Origin: Candidatus Schekmanbacteria bacterium
Lineage (GTDB): Bacteria > CSSED10-310 > JACPHN01
NCBI GenBank assembly: GCA_016188575.1
Contig: JACPHN010000026.1
Coordinates: 1-47,870, forward strand
Direction of reading: 5' to 3'
Length of the DNA: 47,870 nucleotides
Part shown: positions 17,847 through 27,368 of the stretch, piece by piece
Position numbering within the stretch: the first letter of the stretch is position 1
How the letters are laid out: the number at the start of each line of letters is the position of its first letter
Position numbers and translations under genes: made by a program
Notes under the pieces: generated by a model
Database searches by the model: none
What the model was told of the DNA's origin: nothing
Seen by the model: only the letters and a program-made list of their open reading frames with translations

Positions 17847-18947
17847 TCAGGCCGCCTGCTTGCCGACCTTGATCGTCATGCCGGGCAACAGCAGCCGTCG
17901 CCGCGGCCGCTCCGGGGCGAACAGTTGGAGCGGGTCCGGGGCCAGGCTGAGCTCCATCTGTTGCTGCGATCCGGCGGCGTCGCCCGCCATCTGGAAGGGC
18001 ATCGGGCGGGAGGCGACGACGTGAACGCGATCGACGAGAAAGTCGGTCAGCGCCGGCGAGGCGAACGTGCCGTTCCAGACCGACCGGAGGTTCACGAGGG
18101 CGTGCGGGACACCGCCGGAGTAGAGGCGCAGGTGAAAACGATCCGTCAGGCTCGTGGCGTACGGAAAGAGGCGGAATCCGTATCCATAATATGGAGTTGT
18201 CGAGGCGGCGGCGATCTGCATGGGACCTTCATAGAGGGTTTCGCCGGGCGCGAACGAGCGCACGATGCGCCCGCCGGCACCGACCTGGTGCGCCGGGCCA
18301 CCGGTGTTGATCACGCTCACCCACGTCGGGTCGTGCCGGAGTCGCCATTCACGGGGAGCGGTGACCAGCAGGCTTGCGAGCAGATAACCGCTGAGGCCGG
18401 TCAGCAGCGGGCGCAGCGGACCATCCTGGTAGCGCTCGCGCAGGCTGATATAGTCGTTCAGAATTGCACCGTCCCAACCGATACCCACGAACGGGACGTC
18501 GCGGCCGTTGGCGCTGATGAGGTTGAGTGAGGTGCGCCGGCACGGCTGGCCGTCGCGCACCCAGCGCAGATCGCCGACGGGAGAGCCCGAGCCGATGTGG
18601 TAGGCGAGCGCATTGCCGGTGCCCATCTTGAGAATACCCAGGGCCGGGCCGGACGCGGGGGCGGCGCCGGTGGCGGCAATGCCGCGCCGGATGCGATTGG
18701 CGAAGTCGACGATGGTGCCGTCGCCGCCTCCGGCGAGAACCAGCCGGATCCGGCGTCGCAGCACGGTATCGACAATCTCCTGGGCTTCCAGCAGCGATCG
18801 CGACAGGAACAGATTGGCGCTTGGCACCGAGCGTTTGATGCGCCGCACCAGGCGTCCCGTGCAGCCGCGGGCATTGACGTTCAGCACGACGGCGAGGTCG
18901 CGCCGCGGGTCGTCTGCGATCGAGGGAACCAGGATCTCGGCGTTCAT
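17847..18947 (-). CDS. Diacylglycerol-kinase-type lipid kinase (DAGK catalytic domain)
   Basis: This is a 366-residue protein. The DAGK catalytic fold is shown by LAVVLNVNARG at the N-terminus, the ATP-binding motif LVLAGGGDGTIVDFANRI, and LGILKMGTGNALAYH. The C-terminal half is beta-rich and fits the second lobe of YegS/DgkB-like enzymes, with a final acidic/basic tail. The expected reaction is ATP-dependent phosphorylation of a lipid or sphingoid alcohol at the inner membrane; the substrate is unknown. I start at ATG 18947 because GGAG lies 9 bases upstream and because the sigma-54 promoter at 18999-19015 predicts a transcript start near 18988. That makes the possible longer start at 18989 unusable. 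The gene converges on the second kinase with a 46-bp gap. Confidence 0.88.
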   Translation of the reverse strand: MNAEILVPSIADDPRRDLAVVLNVNARGCTGRLVRRIKRSVPSANLFLSRSLLEAQEIVDTVLRRRIRLVLAGGGDGTIVDFANRIRRGIAATGAAPASGPALGILKMGTGNALAYHIGSGSPVGDLRWVRDGQPCRRTSLNLISANGRDVPFVGIGWDGAILNDYISLRERYQDGPLRPLLTGLSGYLLASLLVTAPREWRLRHDPTWVSVINTGGPAHQVGAGGRIVRSFAPGETLYEGPMQIAAASTTPYYGYGFRLFPYATSLTDRFHLRLYSGGVPHALVNLRSVWNGTFASPALTDFLVDRVHVVASRPMPFQMAGDAAGSQQQMELSLAPDPLQLFAPERPRRRLLLPGMTIKVGKQAA

Positions 18948-18998
18948 GGTGGAATCTCCGCGTGCAATATCGGTGTCAACGGACGGCACCCGCTATTT

Positions 18999-19015
18999 TG
19001 CAAAATCTGTGCCAA
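18999..19015 (-). promoter_or_regulatory. Sigma-54 (-24/-12) promoter of the lipid kinase gene
   Basis: Read on the minus strand the site is TTGGCACAGATTTTGCA. It has the GG-N10-GC spacing and matches the RpoN consensus TTGGCAC-N5-TTGCW at every invariant position. Transcription would start near 18988, about 41 bp before ATG 18947. The element is embedded in an imperfect palindrome with arms CTATTTTG and CAAAATAG. The window also encodes a sigma-54 activator (23881-25299), but whether that one acts here is unknown. Confidence 0.8.
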
Positions 19016-19025
19016 AATAGGAGCC

Positions 19026-19065
19026 GTCAAGTGCTGGGCGGAAAGAGCGCCACCAAGCGCTTGAC
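19026..19065. promoter_or_regulatory. Inverted repeat upstream of sigma-54 promoter, candidate activator site
   Basis: Arms GTCAAGTGCT (19026-19035) and AGCGCTTGAC (19056-19065) pair at 9 of 10 positions around a 20-bp spacer. They are centred about 57 bp upstream of the predicted start of the lipid-kinase transcript. Bacterial enhancer-binding proteins bind such dyads. The spacing is closer than the common -80 to -150, so the role is a hypothesis. Confidence 0.45.
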
Positions 19066-19284
19066 TCCCAGAACCCAGCGCCCCCTGCCATGCGGCGCGT
19101 AATCAGGTTCGCGGCTCCACCTCACCAGCCGCGTAACCCCCTTCGCAGGTCCGTTCCGCCCCTGGATGCCATGATCCTGACTTTGGTCATTGCCCGATTC
19201 CGTTGGCCGTTCCGATGGGGTGAATTGAGGGGCGAAGAAAGATGGCGCCGGCAGAATGTCCGGTTTCGTCCTTTGCACTTCTTG

Positions 19285-19478
19285 GGGGCGCGATTCACCC
19301 ACGGGTTGCGCAACGCCTGCCACGCGCCGCCAAAGGCGACAGCTTACAGTTCTCCCACGGCGAGTTGCCCGCTCGGGACACCTTTCGACAAGGATTTCGC
19401 GCCTCCGCCACGGCCTCAGGTCGCTCCACCAAGCGAATCTGCCGCTCGTTGCGCAACCCGTGGGATTCATCGCGCCCC
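19285..19478. repeat. MITE-like 194-bp unit with ~31-bp terminal inverted repeats
   Basis: The left end (19285-19315) begins GGGGCGCGAT and ends CCCACGGGTTGCGCAACG. The right end (19447-19478) is its reverse complement: CGTTGCGCAACCCGTGGG, then ATTC, then ATCGCGCCCC. The outer 10 bp and inner 18 bp are perfect; only the 3-4 bp between them differ. The 131-bp interior codes for nothing recognisable. The size and TIR layout fit a miniature inverted-repeat element or a large structured repeat. I see no clear target-site duplication. Confidence 0.55.
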
Positions 19479-19527
19479 AATGCCGGGCCGGGGATCATCG
19501 GGCCGGGAATGATCCGCCCCGATTGCC

Positions 19528-19573
19528 GGCCGCGATGACCGGGCGCGACAAAACGCGCCCGGTCATCGCGGCC
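19528..19573. repeat. Perfect 20-bp inverted repeat with 6-nt loop
   Basis: The left arm GGCCGCGATGACCGGGCGCG (19528-19547) is an exact reverse complement of 19554-19573, separated by ACAAAA. No T-run follows on either side, so it is not a standard intrinsic terminator. It is the third consecutive dyad within 290 bp (19285-19478, 19490-19520, 19528-19573). It could be a REP-like palindrome, a recombination site or a structured RNA element. Confidence 0.7.
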
Positions 19574-19659
19574 TCGGGTGTAAACCACATTCTGCCGGCG
19601 CCCAAACACGGCCGGTAGGGCGCCGCGAGTGCCGGTCGCCGGCGGTCTACCTTGCCGAG

Positions 19660-19779
19660 GGTGCAAGGTCTGCTTGCGGGGGGTGCAGCGGGGGAGCGCG
19701 GCGGGTGGGGGCGAAAGGCGATGGCTGGGCCATCGGGGCGGGGGAAAAAGGGCGTGCCGGGGTGCAACGTTTGCTTGCG
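19660..19779. repeat. Pair of 19-bp direct repeats about 100 bp apart
   Basis: GGTGCAAGGTCTGCTTGCG (19660-19678) and GGTGCAACGTTTGCTTGCG (19761-19779) agree at 17 of 19 positions, and a TGCCG motif precedes both. They lie in the gene-free stretch upstream of the RHS remnant. The function is unknown; they may mark an old duplication or insertion boundary. Confidence 0.45.
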
Positions 19780-20048
19780 CCTCGGCTTCACTTACTTTTA
19801 CCTGGACGCGGTCGTACGCGCGTGCGATCCTGAGCATGGGGCGCGAGGAATCGCGCCGCTTTGCCCGCGGGTCCGCCGCGGCCGCGTGCAGCCGGCGGTG
19901 GGCGAAATACCCAGGCGCGAGAGCTCGAGATGGCGGTCGCAATTCAGGAAAGTTGGCCCGAGACCCCGTTCGTACCACGTCACCGGCGGCCGGCGCGGCA
20001 CGCCGCGCGCGTCGGAGCAGACGCCGGTCCGGCCGCCGGAGCCCGGAT

Positions 20049-21299
20049 GTCCTCGCGGCGGTCATCGGCGGGCAGCGCCTGGCCACGACTTTCGCCTACG
20101 ACGCGCAAAACCGTTTTGTCGAGCTGTCGACGACGCGCACGGATGCGTCGGTCGTGCAGCGCTACACCGTCACCCTAGGCCCCGCGGGCAACCGCACGGC
20201 GATCGCCGAGCACGACGGCACGGTGCGCAGCTACGGCTACGACGCCCGCGATCGCCTGCTTTCGGTCGACGGGATGGCGCAGAGCTGGGATGCCCAGGGA
20301 CGACTGACCGCCAAGGCGGGACCTTATGGCGCCAGATGCGGCTGGGACTTCGACGGTCGGCTGGTGGCGGCGACGCTCGCCGACGGGACGTTGCTCGAGC
20401 ACGACTACGATGTCGATGGCAACCGCGTTACGACGCGCGTCACGCCTCCTGGCGGCGTCGCCGTCGAAACCCACTACCTCGTCGACCCGGCGGCGGACCT
20501 TGGCCACGTGGTCGTCGAAACCGACGCCGCCGGCAACCCGATCGCCCGCTACGTCCGCGCCGATGACGAGCTGATCGCGGTCGTCCGCGAGGGGGAAACC
20601 CGATACTACCGCGCCGACGGCATCGGCTCGATCCGCGCGCTCACCGGCGAAGGCGGCGCGGCCACCGATCGGTACGCTTTCGAGGCCTTCGGCGAGCTGC
20701 TTGCGCACGACGGCGCCGACCCGCAGCCCTACCGCTTCGCCGGCGAGCCCTACGACGCGGGCGCCGGCTTCGCCTACCACCGCGCGCGGTGGATGGATCC
20801 GACAAGCGCTCGATTCACCAGCCCCGACCCGGTATGGGGCGAGGCCGACCGCCCCATCACCCTGCACCCCTACCTGTACGGTGGCGGGAATCCCGCGAGC
20901 AATACCGGCCCCACCGGTCTCTACGTCGACACCACCGGGATCCTGGCGACGCTGCAGGCACAGATGACCGTCATGACCACCAGCGCCATGGCGCTGAAAA
21001 CGGACACGGCGGCGCTCATCACCGCCCGGGCTTTGGCGATTCATGCCTCGGTCGCGATCATCACTGCGTGCGTGACCACGACGGTGATGACGAAGGACGA
21101 ATGCGGTGTGGTGGTCGGTATTGACGAGGCCAACGAGAGACAAGAAGACCGGAACCGCGACTGGTCAGAAAGGAAGTGCTACGAGCAGCTTGGCCCCTGC
21201 CACTTGCCGAAGTCCTGCGCCGCGCTCCCCTTCACCAGTGCGCAGGGGGGCGCAAATGGGCCGGCAGCGGTGGAGTTGGTGCCCACCAGACCACGGTGA
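20049..21299 (+). pseudogene. 5'-truncated RHS core and C-terminal tip
   Basis: RHS similarity begins abruptly at about 20049 (RLATTFAYDAQNRF) with no start codon, signal peptide or upstream YD repeats. The open frame continues further upstream but that part is Arg-rich noise. YD motifs follow (YGYDARDRLLSVDG, HDYDVDGNRV). The core end is recognisable: FAYHRARWMDPTSARFTSPD, HPYLYGGGNPASNTGPTGLY. The last residues deviate from the usual NP-x-x-x-x-DPTG, with Gly for Asp. The 120-residue tip after it (Thr/Ala-rich, then KCYEQLGPCHLPKSC) is unfamiliar. RHS loci often accumulate such displaced C-terminal cassettes by recombination. It could still be expressed from a non-standard start, but I judge it a remnant. 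Confidence 0.7.
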
Positions 21300-21375
21300 C
21301 GCTCTCGAACCTCGAGGTCTGCGGTAGATCCAGGCCAATGTGGCGCGCGGCCCCGCCCCGGACCGCCTCGCCACG

Positions 21376-21903
21376 CTATGGTTCGCGCAAGAAGCCGACG
21401 GCGCGAAAGAAGAAGCCGAGCACCGCGGCGAGCAAGCCGTTGAGCACCGGTTCAACGAAAAACTGGGCGAGCACCGCGAGGCGAAATACGCCTTGATGCT
21501 CGAACACCGCCCCCAGCGTCAGCAACGCCACGTTGTGCAGCAACGTTGCGCCGGCCGCGATCGCGGCTTGCGCGGCGAGCGCCTCCACGAACAGACTCGA
21601 AGACAATCCTCCGACCGCGAACCCGGCGACGCACTTGGCAAAGGCGCTCTTGCCGAACAACCCCACGCTGAGCGCGTCCTGCAGCAGCCCCACCCAGAAA
21701 CCGCTGGTGGCTCCCGCCTCACCGCCGCGGAATACGCCCACGTAGAGCACGAAAACGAGCAGCAAGTCCGGCCTGGGATAGTCGGGATCGGCGCCGAAGA
21801 CCCGCGGCACCACGGCGCTCTGCAGCAACAGCAGCAGCAGCAGTATCCCGGTGCCCAGAAGCGCTTGCCGCGGTATCCTCGGGCTGTCAGGTGCCAGTGC
21901 CAT
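21376..21903 (-). CDS. mreD: Rod shape-determining protein MreD
   Basis: This is a 175-residue integral membrane protein with five to six hydrophobic segments: ALLGTGILLLLLLLQSAVVP, PDLLLVFVLYVGVFRGG, SGFWVGLLQDAL, AGFAVGGLSSSLFVEAL, then LLHNVALLTLGAVF and a final helix ending in FFRAVGFLREP. The G-x-x-x-G-L-x-x-D segment is typical of MreD. It works with MreC and MreB in the elongasome that directs lateral cell-wall synthesis. ATG 21903 lies inside the end of mreC (17-bp overlap), so the two are translationally coupled; further upstream codons in the frame only shadow mreC. Confidence 0.88.
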   Translation of the reverse strand: MALAPDSPRIPRQALLGTGILLLLLLLQSAVVPRVFGADPDYPRPDLLLVFVLYVGVFRGGEAGATSGFWVGLLQDALSVGLFGKSAFAKCVAGFAVGGLSSSLFVEALAAQAAIAAGATLLHNVALLTLGAVFEHQGVFRLAVLAQFFVEPVLNGLLAAVLGFFFRAVGFLREP

Positions 21904-22759
21904 TCTCGTCGCTTGCCGGCGTCGGCGCCTGCTGCGGTTGCTCCACGATCGTGACGACAACCGCCACGCGCTCGACATTCTCGAACCTGACTGCAGGTTC
22001 TACCCAGATATCTTGAAACGTCTTACCCATTTCCACGCGCGCCTCGGAGACCGCTCCCAGAACGAACCCCTCGGGATAGACACCGTCGAGCCCGGCGGTG
22101 CGCACCACGTCGCCGACGTGAATCTCCGCGCGCGGGCTGACGTAGCGGACGGCCGCACCGCGCTCGCCGAGACCGTAGAGAATGCCCTGAATGGCGTCGG
22201 GCCCGATTGCGGCCGAGACGCTCGTGCGCGGGTTGATGAGAAGCTGCACGTGGGCGAAGCTACTCGTTGCCGCCACGACTTGTCCCACTACCCCTGCCGG
22301 CGTGATCACCGCCACGTCGGGGCGGACGCCCTGAACGGTGCCGGCGTCGATGCGCAGAGAGTCGAACCAGGTCCCGGGCGAACGGCCGATGACCCGTGCT
22401 CCCACCAGGGCGTGGGGAACCCCCCGCGCGAACCCGAGCAGCGCCTCGAGATCGCGGTTCCGCGCGTACACCGAGCGCAGCGTCTGCGCCGACAGCCGGA
22501 GGCGCCGGACATCTTCCCGCAACTGCTCGTTCTGGGCTTGCACACGGACGAGCAGGAAATATTGCTGGACGGCGCCGCCAACGGTCTCTCCCACGACCGT
22601 AGCCAGGTGCTCGAGGGGACCGACCAGCGTCATCGCCAGGCGATCGGCCATCGTCACGCCAAGCGGCCGCCCCGTACTGTACGCGCATAACCCCAGCGAC
22701 AAGCTCAGCAGGAAGCCCAGGACCGAAAGGTGCCGGTATCGCGAAAGAAGATCGAACAC
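21887..22759 (-). CDS. mreC: Rod shape-determining protein MreC
   Basis: This is a 290-residue protein with a single N-terminal membrane anchor (LSVLGFLLSLSLGLCAYSTG). A coiled-coil stretch follows at about 65-105 (VRVQAQNEQLREDVRRLRLS), then the MreC beta domain (GARVIGRSPGTWFDSLRIDA, VVGQVVAATSSFAHVQLLIN, GDVVRTAGLDGVYPEG). It forms the periplasmic scaffold linking MreB and penicillin-binding proteins. The start codon is GTG 22759, 10 bp after the mreB stop, without a strong ribosome-binding site, which suggests coupling to mreB translation. Confidence 0.93.
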   Translation of the reverse strand: MFDLLSRYRHLSVLGFLLSLSLGLCAYSTGRPLGVTMADRLAMTLVGPLEHLATVVGETVGGAVQQYFLLVRVQAQNEQLREDVRRLRLSAQTLRSVYARNRDLEALLGFARGVPHALVGARVIGRSPGTWFDSLRIDAGTVQGVRPDVAVITPAGVVGQVVAATSSFAHVQLLINPRTSVSAAIGPDAIQGILYGLGERGAAVRYVSPRAEIHVGDVVRTAGLDGVYPEGFVLGAVSEARVEMGKTFQDIWVEPAVRFENVERVAVVVTIVEQPQQAPTPASDENGTGT

Positions 22760-22769
22760 GAGAACCGAT

Positions 22770-23822
<1,053 letters not shown>

Positions 23823-23880
23823 TCAGGCGCGCCGTATCGCAACACGCCCCGCTGCTTCCGACAGCCGGGCGTGGGCAGAA

Positions 23881-25299
23881 TCAATCGTCTTTCCGCAGTC
23901 CATATTCTTTCATTTTCATTTGCAGGCTCTTGCGCGAAATGCCGAGCTTGCGCGCAGCCTGCGTCACGTTGCCACCCGTCTCGGCCAGCGCCCGGTCGAT
24001 CCATTGTCGCTCCACCCAGCGCGTTTGCCGCCGAATTGCATCTTTCAACGTCGACTCGTCCACCTCGCCGCCAACTTCGTCATCAGCCGCGGCGCCTGCC
24101 GGCGCACCGATCAGCCTGCTGTCGCGCCGCCATTCATCCGCTAGCCCGCGCAGCTCGTCCACGTCTATGGTGTCCGACCGACATAGCAGCATCGCGCGCT
24201 CAACGAGATTCTCCAGTTCCCGGATGTTGCCGGGCCAGTCATACGCCATCAGAATGTCGATCGCGGCTTCGGAAACCCGAGACACGCCCTTTCCCAGCCG
24301 TTCCCGATACTTGCCAAGAAAATAGTCGAGGAGCAGCGGAATGTCGGGGCGGCGATCACGCAGGGGGGGCAACCTGATCGGCACAACGTTAAGCCGATAA
24401 TATAGGTCTTTGCGGAAGTTTCCAAGCTCGACCTCGTCGGCCAGCTCCTTGTTGGTCGCACACACCAGGCGGACGTCGACGCGCACGGTCTTTACCCCGC
24501 CGACGCGCTCGAACTCCTGGTTCTGAAGGCAGCGCAAGAGCTTGACCTGGATCTCCTTCGGCACCTCGCCGATCTCGTCCAGAAACAGGGTTCCGCCGTC
24601 GGCGAGCTCGAAGCGGCCGGGCTTGTCGGTGATGGCGCCGGTGAAGGCGCCGCGCATGTGTCCAAAAAGCTCGCTTTCCAGCAACGTCTCGGGGATGGCG
24701 GCGCAGTTGATCGGCACGAATGGCCGTTCGCGCCGCGACGACAGCCGGTGGATCGCCTCGGCAACGAGCTCCTTTCCCGTCCCGGTCTCACCGGTGATCA
24801 GCACCGTCGAGGGGCTGTCGGCGACCCGGTCGATGACGTCATAGATCTCCCGCATCGGCGCCGAGTCACCGATGATGCGGTAGCGATTGCCGCTGTCCTC
24901 GAGATGGACCTCCTGGCGCGCCGCGTGGTAGCTGCGGATGGCTTTTTCCAGAGCCAGGCGGATGGCGTCGGCCTCGAATGGCTTGGTGATGAAATCGAAT
25001 GCGCCTTTCTTCATCGCTTCCACCGCCGCCTCGACCGTGCCGTGGGCGGTGATGATGATCACGGGGAGATTGCGATTGAGCGCGCGGCACGCGTCGAATA
25101 CTTCCATGCCTCCGGCCCGCGGCATCCGCAAGTCGGTGACGACTACTTCAAATGGGCGCGAGCGCAACATCTCGATCGCCTCGAGCCCATCCGCGGCCGG
25201 AGTCACCTCGTAGCCCTCGCGCCGGAGAATCGCCTCCAGGACGCGGCGCATGTTCGCTTCGTCGTCGGCTACGAGCACGTGTCGCTTCGCGCTGCTCAT
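23881..25299 (-). CDS. Sigma-54-dependent NtrC-family response regulator
   Basis: This is a 472-residue activator. Residues 1-120 are a receiver domain (acidic pair D12/D13, phosphoacceptor Asp56 in VVVTDLRMP, Lys106 in ITKPF). Residues 145-380 are an AAA+ sigma-54 activation domain with Walker A GETGTGKE (170-177), the sigma-54 contact loop GAFTGA (217-222), Walker B GTLFLDEIGEV, and NIRELENLVERAML. The C-terminus is a Fis-type helix-turn-helix (NVTQAARKLGISRKSLQMKM). It activates RpoN promoters when phosphorylated by the histidine kinase whose gene overlaps it by 4 bp (ATGA). The target genes are unknown; the lipid-kinase promoter in this window is one candidate. Confidence 0.95.
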   Translation of the reverse strand: MSSAKRHVLVADDEANMRRVLEAILRREGYEVTPAADGLEAIEMLRSRPFEVVVTDLRMPRAGGMEVFDACRALNRNLPVIIITAHGTVEAAVEAMKKGAFDFITKPFEADAIRLALEKAIRSYHAARQEVHLEDSGNRYRIIGDSAPMREIYDVIDRVADSPSTVLITGETGTGKELVAEAIHRLSSRRERPFVPINCAAIPETLLESELFGHMRGAFTGAITDKPGRFELADGGTLFLDEIGEVPKEIQVKLLRCLQNQEFERVGGVKTVRVDVRLVCATNKELADEVELGNFRKDLYYRLNVVPIRLPPLRDRRPDIPLLLDYFLGKYRERLGKGVSRVSEAAIDILMAYDWPGNIRELENLVERAMLLCRSDTIDVDELRGLADEWRRDSRLIGAPAGAAADDEVGGEVDESTLKDAIRRQTRWVERQWIDRALAETGGNVTQAARKLGISRKSLQMKMKEYGLRKDD

Positions 25300-27368
25300 G
25301 ACTGTTGCCTCCGATCCCGACCTTCTACTGCTCCCGCGCCGCCCCGCTGGCGGTCCGCCGGCATCGCGCCCCCGCCCCCAGGCAGGATCACGACAAACGT
25401 TGTCCCGTGCCCCTCGCGACTTCGCACCTGGATCCGGCCCCCGTGCGCCGCGACAATCCTGTCGACGATCGCCAGCCCCATGCCGGTTCCTCGCTCTTTC
25501 GTCGTAAAGAACGGATCAAATATGCGCTTGAGCTGGGCCTGATCCATGCCGGTGCCGGAGTCTTCTATCACCACGCGCACGCTGCCTCCAGACCCCACCG
25601 CGTCGAGCCGCACCCGCAGCGTACCGCCCCCTGGCATTGCCTGCGCCGCGTTCTGAAAGAGGTTGAGCAAGGCCTGCTCCAGGGAATCCTCATGGAGCGC
25701 TACGTTCGGCAGGTCGTCCGCGAAGTCCAGCTCCAGATGCAACCCTTTCGCCTCCAGCTCGATCAGGCGCAATGCCCGGCGCACCACGTCCTCGATCCGC
25801 GCCGGCACCAGCTCCAGCTTTCTCGGCCGCGCTACCTCGAGGAACAGGGAAACCACCTTGTTGAGCCGATTCACCTCTTCGACGATGATATCCAGAAACT
25901 CCCGCGTCTCCTCCGGCGACGCCCCCGCCACCAGATACTGCGCCGCCGCCTTCATGGCGCCCAGCGGATTGCGGATCTCGTGGGCCAGACTCGTGGCGAG
26001 CTCTCCCAGGGAGGCGAGCCGGTCCCGCGCGCGAATGCGCTCGTACAAGCGCGCATGCTCGATGCTCTGCGCCACCTGCCGGACGACGGCTTCCAGCGCC
26101 CCGACGTCGGCCTTGGTCAACCCCGACAGCTCACCGAGCTGCACGTACAGGTGCCCATACACCGCTCCCTGAAACACCAGAGGAAACGCGTAATCGCTCG
26201 ACAGGATGGTCAGCGTCCGGGTTACCGCCCGCAATGTCTTGCGAGCGCGAAGGTTGCGCGCCGTCAGGATCTGACGCTCCAGACTGTCCCGCGAAATCGG
26301 CTCCGGCCGCGATTCCAGATACTGCACCGCCGGCTTGCCGCGCTCCAGCCGCTCGATCCGCGGCCGCTCGGAAACGATCGGGAAGAGCTGCAAGTCGTCG
26401 CCCTCCTCGGGCGCCCAGTAGAGCAACGCGCGCTTGATTTTGGTCGTCTCGTGCAAAGCCTCGAGCACCATGGCGAACAACGTCGGCAGGTCGATCACCG
26501 AAAGCATCTCCCGCGAGAGCCTCACCATGCGCCGTTGCAGTTGAAAAGGATCGCGGCGCAAGCGCGCCAGGCTCACGTCCGCGAGCTTGCGCAGGGGTTC
26601 GTAGAAGCCCACCAGCAAGAGCGTCGCGAGCGCCATGACCAGCACCTCCGGCCCGGGCGGATTGCCCCACAGCGCGCCCAGCCCCCGGTACGCAACCCAC
26701 AGGCCGAAGATCGTCAGGAACACCACGATGCCGCGGCCAAGGGCGTCGTCCAGATTGAAGAGCTGTCTGCCGGCGACGGCGCGACCAAACAGCAAGGCAC
26801 CCACCAACATCGCCGGTACCGTGAGGTCCAACCACCAGCTCAACGCCGAACCGAATGGGCTCAATACGGCCGCGGCAGCCAGCACGCCGATGATCTTGAT
26901 GAGGTCGCGGATCTGCGCCCGCTCCAGCCGCGAGTAGCTGCGGCGCTGGCGGCGCACCAGCACCAGCAGCGCCAGGGTTATCGGCGGCGCGGAGCAGCCG
27001 AGCACGATCAGCTCGGCAACCATCCCGGGCGGTCGCCAGATCGTCAGATACGCCCCGCCGGCCGCGCACGCTGCCGACACCACGGCGAACGCCCGCGCAT
27101 CCCATCGCCGCCGGCTGCGCGTGAACCTCACCATGAAGAAGAGCAGCGCGGGCCCTGCGGCAAGGCGCGTCAGCCAAAGCGCCGGCAAAAGCACCGCGGC
27201 GTCCGCGATGCGCACGAACACGTGCAGCCAACTACCGGCCGCGCCGATCGCGGTCAGCACGACAAAGGACGGAAACGAGGAGCGCGTCCGCGGACTCAGA
27301 CCGACATAGGCGCAAATCACCGTCGCCAGCAACATGAAGGCGAGCGAGCTCTGGACGGAAAAATCCAT
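25296..27368 (-). CDS. Membrane sensor histidine kinase with GAF-like domain (PrsK-like architecture)
   Basis: With a start at ATG 27368 the protein is 690 residues; the frame extends to 27515, but a promoter at 27494-27522 argues against starting there. About eight hydrophobic segments fill the first 270 residues (SLAFMLLATVICAYVGL ... GIVVFLTIFGLWVAYRG, PEVLVMALATLLLVGFY). A GAF-like sensor region covers about 320-440 (LFAMVLEALHETTKIKRALL). The dimerisation domain carries the phosphoacceptor His463 in LAHEIRNPLGAMK. The ATPase domain shows N, G1 and G2 boxes (FQNAAQAMPGGG, DSGTGMD, GTGMGLAIVDRIV). The layout resembles PrsK of PEP-CTERM/exosortase systems, which is paired with a sigma-54 regulator; that resemblance rests on architecture only. 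Confidence 0.88.
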   Translation of the reverse strand: MDFSVQSSLAFMLLATVICAYVGLSPRTRSSFPSFVVLTAIGAAGSWLHVFVRIADAAVLLPALWLTRLAAGPALLFFMVRFTRSRRRWDARAFAVVSAACAAGGAYLTIWRPPGMVAELIVLGCSAPPITLALLVLVRRQRRSYSRLERAQIRDLIKIIGVLAAAAVLSPFGSALSWWLDLTVPAMLVGALLFGRAVAGRQLFNLDDALGRGIVVFLTIFGLWVAYRGLGALWGNPPGPEVLVMALATLLLVGFYEPLRKLADVSLARLRRDPFQLQRRMVRLSREMLSVIDLPTLFAMVLEALHETTKIKRALLYWAPEEGDDLQLFPIVSERPRIERLERGKPAVQYLESRPEPISRDSLERQILTARNLRARKTLRAVTRTLTILSSDYAFPLVFQGAVYGHLYVQLGELSGLTKADVGALEAVVRQVAQSIEHARLYERIRARDRLASLGELATSLAHEIRNPLGAMKAAAQYLVAGASPEETREFLDIIVEEVNRLNKVVSLFLEVARPRKLELVPARIEDVVRRALRLIELEAKGLHLELDFADDLPNVALHEDSLEQALLNLFQNAAQAMPGGGTLRVRLDAVGSGGSVRVVIEDSGTGMDQAQLKRIFDPFFTTKERGTGMGLAIVDRIVAAHGGRIQVRSREGHGTTFVVILPGGGGAMPADRQRGGAGAVEGRDRRQQS

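Larger units (their letters stand above)
19016..20048. other. Gene-free, repeat-rich stretch
   Basis: About 1 kb separates the lipid-kinase promoter from recognisable RHS homology. Open frames exist on both strands, but they are Arg/Pro-rich, differ in every frame and match nothing I know. The stretch holds the candidate activator dyad, the 194-bp MITE-like unit, a weaker hairpin at 19490-19520 (GGGGATCAT / ATGATCC), the perfect 20-bp hairpin and a pair of direct repeats. It looks like accessory, non-coding or degenerated DNA. Confidence 0.6.

Noticed and set aside
17804-17854. CGGCCTGAA / TTCAGGCCG dyad between convergent genes as a terminator
   Set aside because: The loop is 33 nt, there is no T-run, and the right arm overlaps the stop codon of the lipid kinase gene.
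18948-18989. Longer N-terminus for the lipid kinase
   Set aside because: The first codon lies at or before the predicted transcript start of the sigma-54 promoter, and the ribosome-binding site fits ATG 18947.
19629-20048. Upstream extension of the RHS remnant frame from an ATG at 19629
   Set aside because: It is Arg/Gly/Ala-rich, overlaps the direct repeats and shows no signal peptide or YD motif.
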